Numbered from the stretch's first letter, positions 47,577-56,700 are shown. The stretch: DNA of 64,000 nucleotides from Streptomyces sp. NBC_01476 (GCF_036227265.1 NZ_CP109446.1:2369501-2433500), one strand, 5' to 3'. Notes: generated by a model from the letters alone, not told the origin. Numbers and translations: made by a program.

Positions 47577-48767
47577 GTGACCCTTTTCTATCTGCGTACC
47601 AGCCCTGCCGCCGTGCGAGTTCTGCTCGCCCTGGCCGTCGTCTTCGTCATGCTGGCGACCACCGGGTGGACCGCGGTCCGCCCGCACGGCCTCCCCGACG
47701 CGCGGGCGGCCTCCATCTCCGCGTGGATGAGCGGCAAGGTCGGCCTGCGCAGACTGCCCGACCCGAAGGCGGCGCCCGGCGCCATCGCACGTTTCTTCGC
47801 CTCGCTCACCGCCACCCAGCGGCTCGGCCTCGCCAAGCGCTACCCCCTGGTGGTCGGCAACCTCAACGGCGCCCCGACGGCGCTGCGCTACCTCGCCAAC
47901 CGCCTCGCCCTCACCGAGGCCCGCAGCGCGGAGCGGGCGCTCTACCGCAGCGGCAAGCTCACCCCGGTCGGCCGGCAGAACGCGCGCCTGCTGGTGGAGC
48001 GGTACACCTCGCTGCTCACCGGCAACCGGCAGATCCTCGCCTTCGACCCGACCGGCGCCGGGCGCGCCGCCGAGGTCCTCGGCGACCTCGACACCGCCTC
48101 CCGGATCTCGATCGTGGTCCCCGGCGTCGACACCGACATGCTCAGCTTCGAGCGGGACGACAAGCCGTACCAGGCACCGGCCGGCATGGCACGGGAGCTC
48201 TACGGCGCCGAGGCATCCGCCGACCCCGGCGCGCACACCGCGGTCGTCGCCTGGGCCGACTACACCACCCCCATCGGGGTCGGCCTGGACGCCTCCACCG
48301 GCCTGGACGCCGAGCGCGGCGCCGTCCGGCTCGAAGGACTGGTCACCGCGCTGCCCCGGCAGGCCGAGGTGGCGCTGTTCTGCCACTCCTACGGCTCGGT
48401 GCTGTGCGGTGTGGCGGCCCCCGACCTGCCGCGCGGACGGGTCTCGGACATCACGGTCTTCGGCAGCCCCGGGGTACGCGCCCGGCACGCGGACGACCTG
48501 CACACCACCGCGCACATCTGGGCCGCCCGTGACGCCGGTGACTGGATCGGCGACGTCCCCCACCTGGAGTTCGCCGGCCTCGGCCACGGGGCCGATCCGG
48601 TCTCCAGTTCCTTCGGCGCCCGCGTCATCAGCGCGGCCGGCGCCTCCGGCCACCCCGGCTACTTCGCCCCCGGCACCACCAGCCTCGCCAACTTCGCGGA
48701 GATCGCCCTGGGCGACTACCGGGACGTCGCCTGCAACCAGAGTGACGCCTGTACACAGGGGCTCTAG
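47577..48767 (+). CDS. Secreted/membrane-anchored alpha/beta hydrolase-like protein (DUF1023 type)
   Basis: A 396-residue protein with an N-terminal signal-anchor (about 12-35; AVRVLLALAVVFVMLATTGW), then an alpha/beta hydrolase domain: ISIVVPGVDTDMLSF and a nucleophile elbow CHSYGSVL at about 270-276, with possible partners Asp and His further on (GDWIGD, GLGHGAD). This fits the DUF1023 group. Substrate unknown. GTG start without an obvious Shine-Dalgarno. It follows the aceE terminator. Confidence 0.75.
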   Translation: MTLFYLRTSPAAVRVLLALAVVFVMLATTGWTAVRPHGLPDARAASISAWMSGKVGLRRLPDPKAAPGAIARFFASLTATQRLGLAKRYPLVVGNLNGAPTALRYLANRLALTEARSAERALYRSGKLTPVGRQNARLLVERYTSLLTGNRQILAFDPTGAGRAAEVLGDLDTASRISIVVPGVDTDMLSFERDDKPYQAPAGMARELYGAEASADPGAHTAVVAWADYTTPIGVGLDASTGLDAERGAVRLEGLVTALPRQAEVALFCHSYGSVLCGVAAPDLPRGRVSDITVFGSPGVRARHADDLHTTAHIWAARDAGDWIGDVPHLEFAGLGHGADPVSSSFGARVISAAGASGHPGYFAPGTTSLANFAEIALGDYRDVACNQSDACTQGL

Positions 48768-48865
48768 TCCCGTTCCCGCCGGCCGGCGGTTCCGGGGCAA
48801 AAAGCGGTGACGCGCGTAGCGCCAGGGGGAGTCGGCAGGCGCGACCCGGCCATAAGCTGACCCTT

Positions 48866-49570
48866 ATGGGTGACGTACTGGCCGGAAACAACGCCGTATG
48901 GGAGTTCGCACCAGACGCGCTGGTGATCCGGTACAGCCGTTCGGTGCGGGGCTCACGGCTGCTGCAGGCGCTCGGCGAACGGCGGGTGCCGTACACCGCC
49001 CTGGAGAGCGTGGAGGTGGCCGACGGCCGGCGCGGGACCGTCGTGCTGCGGGCGGTGCCGCGGCCGGGTGCGGACCCGGTGGTGGAGGCCGCCGCCGGGC
49101 AGCTGCGGGAGACCGCGGACCCCTACCGGCTGGTGCTGCCCGAGCAGTCGCGGTCGCTCGCCGAGGCCCGGCGGGACGAGCTCACCGCCGCGATCGGCGC
49201 GCTGGGCCCGGCCGAGCCGCCGGCCCGCTTCCTGGTGGCGGCGCCGGCCGGACCGCGCTCGTTCAAGGCGTACGACGCCAAGGCGTTCTTCGACGGCCGC
49301 ACGGTCACCTTCCGCTGGTTCTGGACCGGCGCCTCCACCGCCAAGTGGAAAGCCGGCGACCAGTCCTTCCCGGTGGAGGAGCTGGACGGCGTGGAATGGC
49401 ACTCCCCCGAACTCCTCCACGGCCACCTGCGGGTCCGCCGCCGGGACGCGGCCGAGCCGCCCGCGGCGGCCGACCAGGACCCCTCAGCGGTGATCTTCGG
49501 CCTCGGCTACGGCCCGGTCCACGAGTCCCTGCCGTTCGCCGCCGCCGTGCTGGCCGCCGTCCGCAAGTAA
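48866..49570 (+). CDS. DUF4429 domain protein
   Basis: A 234-residue protein with two similar beta-sandwich-like halves: WEFAPDALVIRYSRSVRGSRLLQALGERRVPYTAL... and ...KAYDAKAFFDGRTVTFRWFWTGASTAKWKAGDQSFPVEELDGVEW. This PH-like arrangement is the DUF4429 family of actinobacteria, sometimes joined to a SHOCT motif, which is absent here. Cytosolic; function unknown. Start ATG at MGDVLAG. Confidence 0.8.
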   Translation: MGDVLAGNNAVWEFAPDALVIRYSRSVRGSRLLQALGERRVPYTALESVEVADGRRGTVVLRAVPRPGADPVVEAAAGQLRETADPYRLVLPEQSRSLAEARRDELTAAIGALGPAEPPARFLVAAPAGPRSFKAYDAKAFFDGRTVTFRWFWTGASTAKWKAGDQSFPVEELDGVEWHSPELLHGHLRVRRRDAAEPPAAADQDPSAVIFGLGYGPVHESLPFAAAVLAAVRK

Positions 49571-49616
49571 CCCTCCGCCGTCCGGCGGCCCCCGTCCCGC
49601 GCCCCGCGCCCACTGC

Positions 49617-50645
49617 CTACTCCCGCGCCGCCGAGGTGCTGCTCATGTCCGGGTAACGGGTCCCCGCCACCTGCCCGGCGATCGGTTCGAGCCGGGCCAG
49701 CTCGGTGTCGGTGAGAGTGATCCGGGTGGCCGCGGTGTTCTCGCGGACACGGGACGCCCTGCGGGTGCCGGGGATCGGCACCACCGGCAGGCCGTGCACC
49801 TGGGCGCGCTGCTGGACCCAGGCCAGGGCGATCTGCCCGAGCGTGGCGCCGTGCGCCGCGGCCACCTCGCGGACCGGGTCGAGCAGGGCGGCGTTGCGTG
49901 CCGCGTTCTCCCCGGTGAAGCGGGGCTGGGCGCGGCGGAGGTCGCCGGGCGCCAGGTCGCCGGCCGCGTCCTGGAAGGCGCCGGTGAGGAAGCCGCGGCC
50001 GAGCGGCGAGTACGGCACGAAGGCGATGCCCAGTTCGGCCGCCGCGCCGACCGCGGACTGCTCCACGTCCCGGCTGAAGAGCGACCACTCGGACTGGATC
50101 GCGGCGATCGGGTGCACCGCGTGCGCCTCGCGCAGCTCGGCGCCGGTCACCTCGGACAGGCCCAGGTGGCGGACCTTGCCCGCCGCCACCAGCTCGCCCA
50201 TCGCCCCGACCGACTCGCTCAGCGGCACCTTGGGGTCACGGCGGTGCATGTAGTAGACGTCGATGACGTCCGTGCCGAGCCGCCGCAGGCTGCCCTCGAC
50301 CGCCTGCCGGATGTAGGCCGGGTCGTTGCGGATCGCCCGGTAGGAGGGGTCCTCGGGCCTGCGCTCGTTGGCGAACTTCGTGGCCAGCACGATCTCGTCA
50401 CGGTGTGCCTTGACGAAGGGCGCGAGGAACTCCTCGTTGGCGCCGATCCCGTACATGTCGGCGGTGTCGTAGAGGGTCACCCCGAGGTCCAGCGCGACCT
50501 CCAGGGTCTCCCGCGCGCCCGCCTCGTCGGTCTGCCCGTAGAACTCGCTGATGCCCATGCACCCGAGACCCTGGATGCCGACCACCGGGCCGCCCCTGCC
50601 GAGCCGCTCCGTGCCGATCCGCGCGCCGCTGTCTTCTGCCATCAC
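49617..50645 (-). CDS. Aldo/keto reductase
   Basis: A 342-residue TIM-barrel protein with the aldo/keto reductase tetrad regions: GVTLYDTADMYGIGANEEFL (Asp, Tyr), VLATKF (Lys), YYMHRRD (His). The pattern SEVTGAELREAH and the NADPH-loop PGTRRASRVRENTAA fit the AKR11/13 type. It would reduce carbonyl compounds with NADPH. Its ATG overlaps the MerR gene stop by four bases, so the two genes are a unit controlled by that regulator. Confidence 0.9.
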   Translation of the reverse strand: MMAEDSGARIGTERLGRGGPVVGIQGLGCMGISEFYGQTDEAGARETLEVALDLGVTLYDTADMYGIGANEEFLAPFVKAHRDEIVLATKFANERRPEDPSYRAIRNDPAYIRQAVEGSLRRLGTDVIDVYYMHRRDPKVPLSESVGAMGELVAAGKVRHLGLSEVTGAELREAHAVHPIAAIQSEWSLFSRDVEQSAVGAAAELGIAFVPYSPLGRGFLTGAFQDAAGDLAPGDLRRAQPRFTGENAARNAALLDPVREVAAAHGATLGQIALAWVQQRAQVHGLPVVPIPGTRRASRVRENTAATRITLTDTELARLEPIAGQVAGTRYPDMSSTSAARE

Positions 50646-51112
50646 GTGCCTGTCCTCTCCACGGGTGCCGGACGCGGCCCCGCGTACGTTGCGATCTTGC
50701 TGTCGAGCACGGTGAGGGTGTCCTGGAGTTCGGCGATCCGCCGCAGGACCCCCAGCCGGGTCGACTCCAGCAGCGCCTGCCGGTCGGGATACGTCTGGTC
50801 GCCGGCCCTGACCATCTCCGCGTACGCCACCATGTCCGCGACCGGCATCCCGGTCAGCCGCAGCTTGCCGACGAACGCCAGCCAGTCCAGGTCCCGGTTG
50901 GAGAACCGCCGCTGCCCGGTGTGCGAGCGGTCGACGTGCGGCATCAGCCCGATCCGCTCGTACCAGCGCAGGGTGTGCGCGCTGAGGCCGGTGAAGTCGG
51001 CGACCTCACTGATCGTGTACTGGTCCTGGCCGTCGGGCCGCAGATGTCGTGCGTCGTCCTCGCAGTTCCTCGTGCCGACCGGTTTGCTCTTCGTCGCGTG
51101 CACGACCGTCAT
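50642..51112 (-). CDS. MerR-family transcriptional regulator
   Basis: A 156-residue protein with a MerR winged helix (about 31-100; YTISEVADFTGLSAHTLRWYERIGLM, RRFSNRDLDWLAFVGKLRLTGMPV) and a C-terminal dimerisation coiled coil (LLESTRLGVLRRIAELQDTLTVLDSKI). It probably controls the aldo/keto reductase with which it overlaps, and itself, through the palindrome just upstream. MerR proteins activate from promoters with long spacers. The effector is unknown. Confidence 0.85.
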   Translation of the reverse strand: MTVVHATKSKPVGTRNCEDDARHLRPDGQDQYTISEVADFTGLSAHTLRWYERIGLMPHVDRSHTGQRRFSNRDLDWLAFVGKLRLTGMPVADMVAYAEMVRAGDQTYPDRQALLESTRLGVLRRIAELQDTLTVLDSKIATYAGPRPAPVERTGT

Positions 51113-51131
51113 GGCCTCCACGCTAAGACCT

Positions 51132-51145
51132 TGGAGTGCACTCCA
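51132..51145. promoter_or_regulatory. MerR-type operator palindrome
   Basis: TGGAGTGCACTCCA is a perfect 14-base palindrome within ACCTTGGAGTGCACTCCAGGC, 20 bases before the merR start and about 50 before the divergent serine hydrolase gene. The shape (CCTTGGAGT..ACTCCAGG) is like MerR-family operators between -35 and -10. Confidence 0.65.
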
Positions 51146-51193
51146 GGCAAGCGGGCTGCGGTCCGGTCCGCCCCACGCTCTAAGCTCGCCGCC

Positions 51194-52009
51194 ATGGAGA
51201 GCCTGCAGTTGATCGAGAGCTGGCCGGTACAGAACGCGGCGGCGGCCGTCGTCCGGGGCGACGGGACGCTCGCCGGGACCTACGGGCCGGTCGAGCGGCA
51301 GTTCCGGCTCGCTTCGGTGACCAAGCCGCTGGCCGCGTACGCCGTGCTGGTCGGCTACGAGGAGGGCGTCTTCGAGCTGGACGACCCGGCCGGGCCCGCG
51401 GGATCGACCGTACGGCACCTGCTGGCGCACGCCTCCGGGCTCGCTTTCGACGAGCACAAGGTGGTGGCCGCGCCCGGCAACCGGCGGATCTACTCCAACG
51501 CGGGCTTCGAGGTGCTGGGCGAGACCCTGACGAAGGCGGCCGGGATGCCGTTCGCGGAGTACCTGCGGCAGGCCGTGCTGGAGCCGCTGGGCATGACGGG
51601 CACCTCGCTGCCCGGCTCACCGGCGGCGGACGGCGTCTCGACCGCCGCCGACCTGGCCCGCTTCGCCACGGAGCTGCAGGCCCCGCAGCTGCTCCACCCG
51701 TCCACCGTGGCGACGGCGACCTCCGTGGCGTACCCGGGCCTCAAGGGCGTCCTGCCGGGCTACGGCCACCAGAACCCCAACGACTGGGGCCTGGGCTTCG
51801 AGCTGCGGGACAGCAAATCCCCGCACTGGACCGGCGCCCTGTCCTCGCCCGCCACCTTCGGCCACTTCGGCCAGTCCGGCACCTTCTTGTGGGTGGACCC
51901 GGCGGCGGCCGCGGCCCTGGTGGTGCTGACCGACCGCGACTTCGGCGAGTGGGCGCTGCCGCAGTGGCCGCGGCTGACCGACGCGGTGCTGACGGAGCTG
52001 CGCGGCTGA
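51194..52009 (+). CDS. Serine hydrolase, beta-lactamase/class C type
   Basis: A 271-residue protein with the active-site tetrad S-V-T-K at 41-44, the Y-S-N element at 100-102, and a HFGQSGT box late in the chain, equal to the KTG motif of class-C beta-lactamases and DD-peptidases. It lacks a signal peptide, so it is probably an intracellular esterase or peptidase-like enzyme. It is divergent from the merR gene and shares the palindrome region, so co-regulation is possible. Confidence 0.88.
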   Translation: MESLQLIESWPVQNAAAAVVRGDGTLAGTYGPVERQFRLASVTKPLAAYAVLVGYEEGVFELDDPAGPAGSTVRHLLAHASGLAFDEHKVVAAPGNRRIYSNAGFEVLGETLTKAAGMPFAEYLRQAVLEPLGMTGTSLPGSPAADGVSTAADLARFATELQAPQLLHPSTVATATSVAYPGLKGVLPGYGHQNPNDWGLGFELRDSKSPHWTGALSSPATFGHFGQSGTFLWVDPAAAAALVVLTDRDFGEWALPQWPRLTDAVLTELRG

Positions 52010-52037
52010 CCTGGTCCTGCGGCCGGGCGGCCCGGCG

Positions 52038-52330
52038 TCAGGCGGTGAGCCGCAGGGCCGTCTCCCACAGGCGCTCGGCGTTCGCCGGGTCCAGCGCGAA
52101 GGGCGCCACCCCGCCCTGGAAGAGCGGCGGGTGCTCGGTGAGCGGTTCGGCCTCGGCGCAGTCCTCCGGATAGCGGCCCCCGATGCCGTCGAGCAGCGGG
52201 GAGGCGGCGGCGAGCACCGAGGTGGCGGCGCCCTGGGCGGCGGTCTTGCGGCGCTCGGGCGGGGTCTTGATGCCGCCGGTGTGCTGCTGGAGGTTGGTGG
52301 GGACGGCGCCCGGGTGGACGGCCGGCCGGC
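52038..52330 (-). pseudogene. SDR-family oxidoreductase, C-terminal remnant
   Basis: The frame ends at a normal stop and encodes PGAVPTNLQQHTGG...SPLLDGIGGRYPEDCAEAE, the C-terminal third of a Streptomyces short-chain dehydrogenase, with no upstream NAD-binding TGxxxGxG or YxxxK part. The 5' portion of the gene is missing from this strand up to the next remnant. A functional protein is not expected. Confidence 0.75.
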
Positions 52331-52382
52331 CCTGGTACCGGCGGGGACAGGCTCCGCAGGCCGCGCCGCCGTACCTGGAGAC

Positions 52383-52560
52383 ATGGCTACCGGGAGCGGG
52401 CTCGGCGACTTCCTGCGGTCCCGCCGGGAGCGGATCCACCCCCAGGTCGGGCCGCTCGACCTGCGGTACGAGAAGCTGGCGCTGCCCGGCGCACCCGGCC
52501 AGATGCTGATCACCTACCACGCCGCTCCGGGCTCCGCGTCGTACGAACGCCTGTGGCTGC
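52383..52560 (+). pseudogene. MmyB-like XRE regulator, N- and C-terminal remnants joined
   Basis: A frame opening MATGSGLGDFLRSRRERIHPQ is the start of a MmyB-type helix-turn-helix regulator, but continues directly with RYEKLALPGAPGQMLITYHAAPGSASYERL, the very end of such a protein. The roughly 200 residues normally between these are absent, so an internal deletion has joined the ends. In Streptomyces an SDR gene and a MmyB regulator are often divergent neighbours; both are broken here. Confidence 0.7.
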
Positions 52561-52581
52561 CGGCCCACGTGGCCGATCCGG

Positions 52582-53232
52582 TCAGCCGTACGACGGCTCC
52601 CCGTGCATCTCCCACACCAGATACTCCGCAGGACCGTTCGTTTCTGCCCGCAGCCCCGCATCGGCCGTGATCCTGGCCGCGTCGCCGGCCGCCAACACCT
52701 GTTCGCCGAGCCGCACTTGCCCGCGTACGACATGGACGTACACGAAGGGCGCGGCCGGCAACGGCCCCGGCGCGCGGCCGACATGGAGGGTGGCGAGCGG
52801 CTGGCCCGGCGGCGTGAACCGGTCGGCGCGCCGGACGGCGTACCGCGGCTCGCCGCCGAACTCGCCCGGGTGCAGCCACATCTGAAGGAACGTCAGCGGT
52901 TCGGGGCCGGCGTTGCGCTCGACATGCCGCACCCCGGCGCCCGCGCCGAGCCACTGCACCTCCCCGGGCCGTACCACCGACGCGTGCCCGGCCGAGTCGG
53001 TGTGTGTCAGCTCGCCCGTCACCACCCAGGTGACGATCTCGGTGTCGCGGTGCGGGTGCGCGGCGAACCCCGCGCCGGGTGCCAGCCGTTCCTCGTTGCA
53101 GGCCAGCAGCAGTCCGAAGCGGACATTGGCCGGGTCGTAGTGGCCGCCGAAGGAGAAGGCGTGCCGGGTCTCGATCCCGGCCGCCGGCTCACCGCCCCGG
53201 TAGCGGTCCGCCGCCCGCGTCACGTCGATCAC
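52582..53232 (-). CDS. Pirin-family protein
   Basis: A 216-residue bicupin with the metal site of pirins: FAAHPHRDTEIVTWVVTGELTHTDS (His59, His61, His77) and GVRHVERN at about 100-107. Pirins are iron-binding regulators or quercetinase-like dioxygenases. The second cupin is shorter. It lies downstream of, and convergent with, the regulator remnant, and it is divergent from fasR. Cytosolic; substrate unknown. Confidence 0.85.
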   Translation of the reverse strand: MIDVTRAADRYRGGEPAAGIETRHAFSFGGHYDPANVRFGLLLACNEERLAPGAGFAAHPHRDTEIVTWVVTGELTHTDSAGHASVVRPGEVQWLGAGAGVRHVERNAGPEPLTFLQMWLHPGEFGGEPRYAVRRADRFTPPGQPLATLHVGRAPGPLPAAPFVYVHVVRGQVRLGEQVLAAGDAARITADAGLRAETNGPAEYLVWEMHGEPSYG

Positions 53233-53336
53233 GGGACCACCGTACGCACCCCGCCGCAGGGCAGCGCCCGCCGTGGCCGGGCAAACCCGGCAGACCCCCG
53301 CACAGCCCGCCGCAGGCGATAAGGCAGGCTTGTCAC

Positions 53337-54542
53337 GTGCCCGATGCCCCGCAAGTCCCGAAGGTGCCCGCCGAGCGTTCCCGCGGGGACCACTCCGCGA
53401 CGCTCAAGCGGCTGGAGAAGTCCGCCGGCCGGCTGGCCGCGAACGCCATCGCGCGGATGGACGAGCAGCTGCCCTGGTACCGGGCGATGCCGCCGGAGAA
53501 CCGGTCCTGGATCGGACTGGTGGCGCAGGCGGGCATCGCCGCGTTCACCGAGTGGTTCCGCCACCCCGGGGCGCCGCAGGCGATCAGCACCGACGTGTTC
53601 GGCACCGCGCCGCGCGAGCTGACCCGGGCCATCTCGCTGCGGCAGACCGTGGAGATGGTCCGCACCACCATCGAGGTGATGGAGGCGGCGATCGACGAGG
53701 TGGCCGCCCCCGGCGACGAATCGGTCCTGCGGGAGGCGCTGCTGGTCTACGCCCGGGAGATCGCCTTCGCCACCGCCCAGGTGTACGCGCAGGCCGCCGA
53801 GGCACGCGGCGCGTGGGACGCCCGGCTGGAGTCGCTGGTGGTCAACGCGGTGATCTCCGGCGAGGCGGACGAGGGCGTGCTGTCCCGGGCCGCCGCGCTC
53901 GGCTGGAGTTCGCCAGACAAGATCGTGGTGGTGCTCGGCACCGCGCCCAACGGGGACAGCGAACTCACCGTGGAGGCGATCCGCCGGGCCTCCCGGCACG
54001 CCAAACTGCAGGTGCTCACCGGGGTGCTCGGCGAGCGGCTGGTGGTGGTGGCCGGCGGGGACGACGATCCGCTCCGGGTGGCGAAGGCGCTCATCGGGCC
54101 GTTCGCGGCGGGCCCGGTGGTGGCCGGTCCCGTGGTCGGCGACCTGCTCTCCGCGACCCGCTCGGCGCAGGCCGCGGCGGCCGGTCTCCGGGCCTGCGCG
54201 GCCTGGCCGGACGCGCCCCGCCCTGTGCTCTCGGACGATCTGCTGCCGGAGCGGGCGATGGCCGGTGACCGGCACGCCCGCGAGCAACTGGTGGAGGAGA
54301 TCTACAGGCCGCTGGAAGAAGCGGGCTCGGCGCTGCTGGAGACGCTGAGTGTCTACCTGGAGCAGGCATCGTCCCTCGAAGGAGCGGCACGCATGCTCTT
54401 CGTGCACCCCAATACCGTTCGCTACCGGCTGCGACGTGTGACCGATGTCACCGGGTGGTCACCCTCTGATGTACGCTCCGCGTTCACCCTGCGCATCGCG
54501 CTCATCCTGGGCCGACTCTCCGATGCGGATCGTGCACGCTGA
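53337..54542 (+). CDS. fasR: FasR, PucR-type activator of fatty acid synthesis
   Basis: A 401-residue regulator. The N-terminal half is a helical sensor region; the C-terminal segment (about 345-395) is a PucR-type helix-turn-helix: LSVYLEQASSLEGAARMLFVHPNTVRYRLRRVTDVTG. In S. coelicolor this gene, upstream of fabD-fabH-acpP-fabF, encodes FasR, which activates the fab operon; the same order is seen here. GTG start. A perfect inverted repeat in the gap before fabD is its likely target. Confidence 0.88.
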   Translation: MPDAPQVPKVPAERSRGDHSATLKRLEKSAGRLAANAIARMDEQLPWYRAMPPENRSWIGLVAQAGIAAFTEWFRHPGAPQAISTDVFGTAPRELTRAISLRQTVEMVRTTIEVMEAAIDEVAAPGDESVLREALLVYAREIAFATAQVYAQAAEARGAWDARLESLVVNAVISGEADEGVLSRAAALGWSSPDKIVVVLGTAPNGDSELTVEAIRRASRHAKLQVLTGVLGERLVVVAGGDDDPLRVAKALIGPFAAGPVVAGPVVGDLLSATRSAQAAAAGLRACAAWPDAPRPVLSDDLLPERAMAGDRHAREQLVEEIYRPLEEAGSALLETLSVYLEQASSLEGAARMLFVHPNTVRYRLRRVTDVTGWSPSDVRSAFTLRIALILGRLSDADRAR

Positions 54543-54544
54543 CA

Positions 54545-54565
54545 ATTTGTGGGACACCCACAAAT
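54545..54565. promoter_or_regulatory. Candidate FasR operator upstream of fabD
   Basis: ATTTGTGGG-ACA-CCCACAAAT is a perfect 9-bp inverted repeat in the 83-base gap between fasR and fabD. It is AT-richer than its surroundings. A second GC hairpin (TGTCCCC/GGGGACA at 54587-54606) follows. Its position at the start of the fab operon suggests FasR binding. Confidence 0.6.
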
Positions 54566-54625
54566 CACCTGACAGTTCTTGGTCCCTGTCCCCACCGGCG
54601 GGGACACCCGCCCGCGAGAGAGAGT

Positions 54626-55561
54626 GTGAAGGTGCTCGTACTCGTCGCTCCCGGCCAGGGCGCACAGACGCCCGGCTTCCTCGCTCCCTGGCTCGAACTC
54701 CCCGGTGCCGCTGACCAGTTGGCCGAATACTCGGCCGCGGCCGGCCTCGACCTCGCCCGTTACGGGACGAAGGCCGACGCCGACGAGATCCGGGACACCA
54801 AGGTCGCCCAGCCGCTGCTGGTGGCCGCCGGCCTGCTCACCGCCACCGCACTGAACGCGGCACCCGCCGCGGTGGCCGGTCACAGCGTCGGCGAGATCAC
54901 CGCCGCCGCCCTGGCCGGTGTGCTCGACCCGACCGACGCGATGACCTTCGTGGCCGCCCGCGGCCGGGCGATGGCCGACGCGGCGGCGGTCACCGAGACC
55001 GGCATGTCCGCGGTGCTCGGCGGCGACCCGGACGCGGTCGTGGCCCACCTGGCAGGTCTCGGCCTGACCCCGGCGAACATCAACGGCGGCGGCCAGATCG
55101 TCGCGGCCGGCACGATGGAGCAACTCGCCGCGCTCGCCGCCGACAAGCCCGAAGGCACCCGGGTGATGCCGCTGAAGGTGGCCGGTGCCTTCCACACCGC
55201 CCATATGGCCCCCGCGGTTGCGACACTGGAGGCACTGGCACCGCGGTTGTCGGTCGCCGACCCCCGGCTGCCGTATGTTTCCAACGCCGACGGGCAGACG
55301 GTGGACACCGGCGCGGAGGTCGTACGCAGGCTGGTCGCACAGGTGTCGAACCCGGTGCGCTGGGACCTGTGCATGGAGACGTTCAAGCAGCGCGGGGTCA
55401 CTGCGATCATTGAGGTGGCACCCGGCGGCACGCTGGTGGGTCTGGCCAAGCGGGCGCTGCCCGGGGTCCGGACCCTGGCGCTGAAGAGGCCGGATGACCT
55501 CGAAGCGGCCCGCGCGCTGATCGCCGACGTGAGCGAACCCGCCGAAGACCGAGCCGAATAG
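54626..55561 (+). CDS. fabD: Malonyl-CoA:ACP transacylase
   Basis: A 311-residue protein with the N-terminal GQGAQTPG loop and the nucleophile motif GHSVGE (Ser at about 88), a catalytic His in AFHTAHM and the C-terminal LAKRALPG region. It transfers malonyl groups from CoA to acyl carrier protein at the start of type II fatty acid synthesis. GTG start with a GA-rich leader. First gene of the operon, 12 bases before fabH. Confidence 0.95.
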   Translation: MKVLVLVAPGQGAQTPGFLAPWLELPGAADQLAEYSAAAGLDLARYGTKADADEIRDTKVAQPLLVAAGLLTATALNAAPAAVAGHSVGEITAAALAGVLDPTDAMTFVAARGRAMADAAAVTETGMSAVLGGDPDAVVAHLAGLGLTPANINGGGQIVAAGTMEQLAALAADKPEGTRVMPLKVAGAFHTAHMAPAVATLEALAPRLSVADPRLPYVSNADGQTVDTGAEVVRRLVAQVSNPVRWDLCMETFKQRGVTAIIEVAPGGTLVGLAKRALPGVRTLALKRPDDLEAARALIADVSEPAEDRAE

Positions 55562-55573
55562 GAGTCCTGTCCG

Positions 55574-56608
55574 ATGACAGCGAAGATCAGCCCCACCAAG
55601 GGTGCGCCGTACGCGCGGATCCTCGGCGTCGGCGGCTACCGCCCGACCCGCGTGGTGCCCAACGAGGTGATCCTGGAGCACATCGACTCCAGCGACGAGT
55701 GGATCAGGACCCGTTCCGGCATCGCCACCCGGCACTGGGCGGGACCGGACGAGACCGTCGCCGAGATGTCGCTGGCCGCGGGCGGCAAGGCCATCGCGGA
55801 CGCCGGGATCGACGCCTCCGAAGTCGACGCGGTCATCGTCGCCACCGTCTCGCACTTCAAGCAGACCCCGGCGGTGGCCACCGACATCGCGCACCGGATC
55901 GGCGCCGGCAAGCCGGCCGCCTTCGACATCTCCGCGGGCTGCGCCGGCTTCACCTACGGCCTGACGCTCGCCAAGAGCATGGTGGTCGAGGGTTCCGCCC
56001 GGCATGTGCTGGTGATCGGCGTGGAGCGGCTCAGCGACCTCACCGACAAGACCGACCGGGCCACCGCGTTCCTCTTCGGCGACGGCGCGGGCGCGGTGGT
56101 GGTCGGCCCGTCCGAGGTGCCCGCCATAGGCCCGACGGTTTGGGGTTCGGAGGGTGACAAGTCCGAGACCATCACCCAGACGATCGCCTGGGACCGCTTC
56201 CGGGTGGACGACGTGGCCCAGCTGCCGCTCGACGAGAGCGGCGCGGTCAAGTTCCCGGCGATCACCCAGGAAGGCCAGGCGGTCTTCCGCTGGGCGGTCT
56301 TCGAGATGGCCAAGGTCGCCCAGGAGGCGCTGGACGCCGCCGGGATCACCGCCGACGAGCTCGACGCGTTCATCCCGCACCAGGCGAACATGCGGATCAT
56401 CGACTCGATGATCAAGGCGCTGAAGCTGCCGGCCCATGTCGCGGTCGCCCGCGACATCGAGACCACCGGCAACACCTCCTCCGCCTCCATTCCGCTCGCC
56501 ATGGAGCGGCTGCTCGCCACCGGTGAGGCCAAGAGCGGCGACACCGCGCTGGTCATCGGGTTCGGGGCGGGTCTGGTCTACGCGGCGACTGTCGTTACTC
56601 TCCCCTAG
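55574..56608 (+). CDS. fabH: Beta-ketoacyl-ACP synthase III
   Basis: A 344-residue enzyme with the catalytic triad: Cys in SAGCAGF (about 122), His in FIPHQANMRI (about 268) and Asn in TTGNTSSASIP (about 299). It condenses an acyl-CoA starter with malonyl-ACP; Streptomyces enzymes accept branched starters. It follows fabD closely and is followed by acpP, so it is expected to be on the same transcript. Confidence 0.95.
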   Translation: MTAKISPTKGAPYARILGVGGYRPTRVVPNEVILEHIDSSDEWIRTRSGIATRHWAGPDETVAEMSLAAGGKAIADAGIDASEVDAVIVATVSHFKQTPAVATDIAHRIGAGKPAAFDISAGCAGFTYGLTLAKSMVVEGSARHVLVIGVERLSDLTDKTDRATAFLFGDGAGAVVVGPSEVPAIGPTVWGSEGDKSETITQTIAWDRFRVDDVAQLPLDESGAVKFPAITQEGQAVFRWAVFEMAKVAQEALDAAGITADELDAFIPHQANMRIIDSMIKALKLPAHVAVARDIETTGNTSSASIPLAMERLLATGEAKSGDTALVIGFGAGLVYAATVVTLP

Positions 56609-56700
56609 GCACATCCCACGCGGCGCCGCAGTCCAGCACGCCGCACCACCCGGTCAGACACCTGGTTACCCAACCCGGTCACACATCAAGGAGCGCCGTA

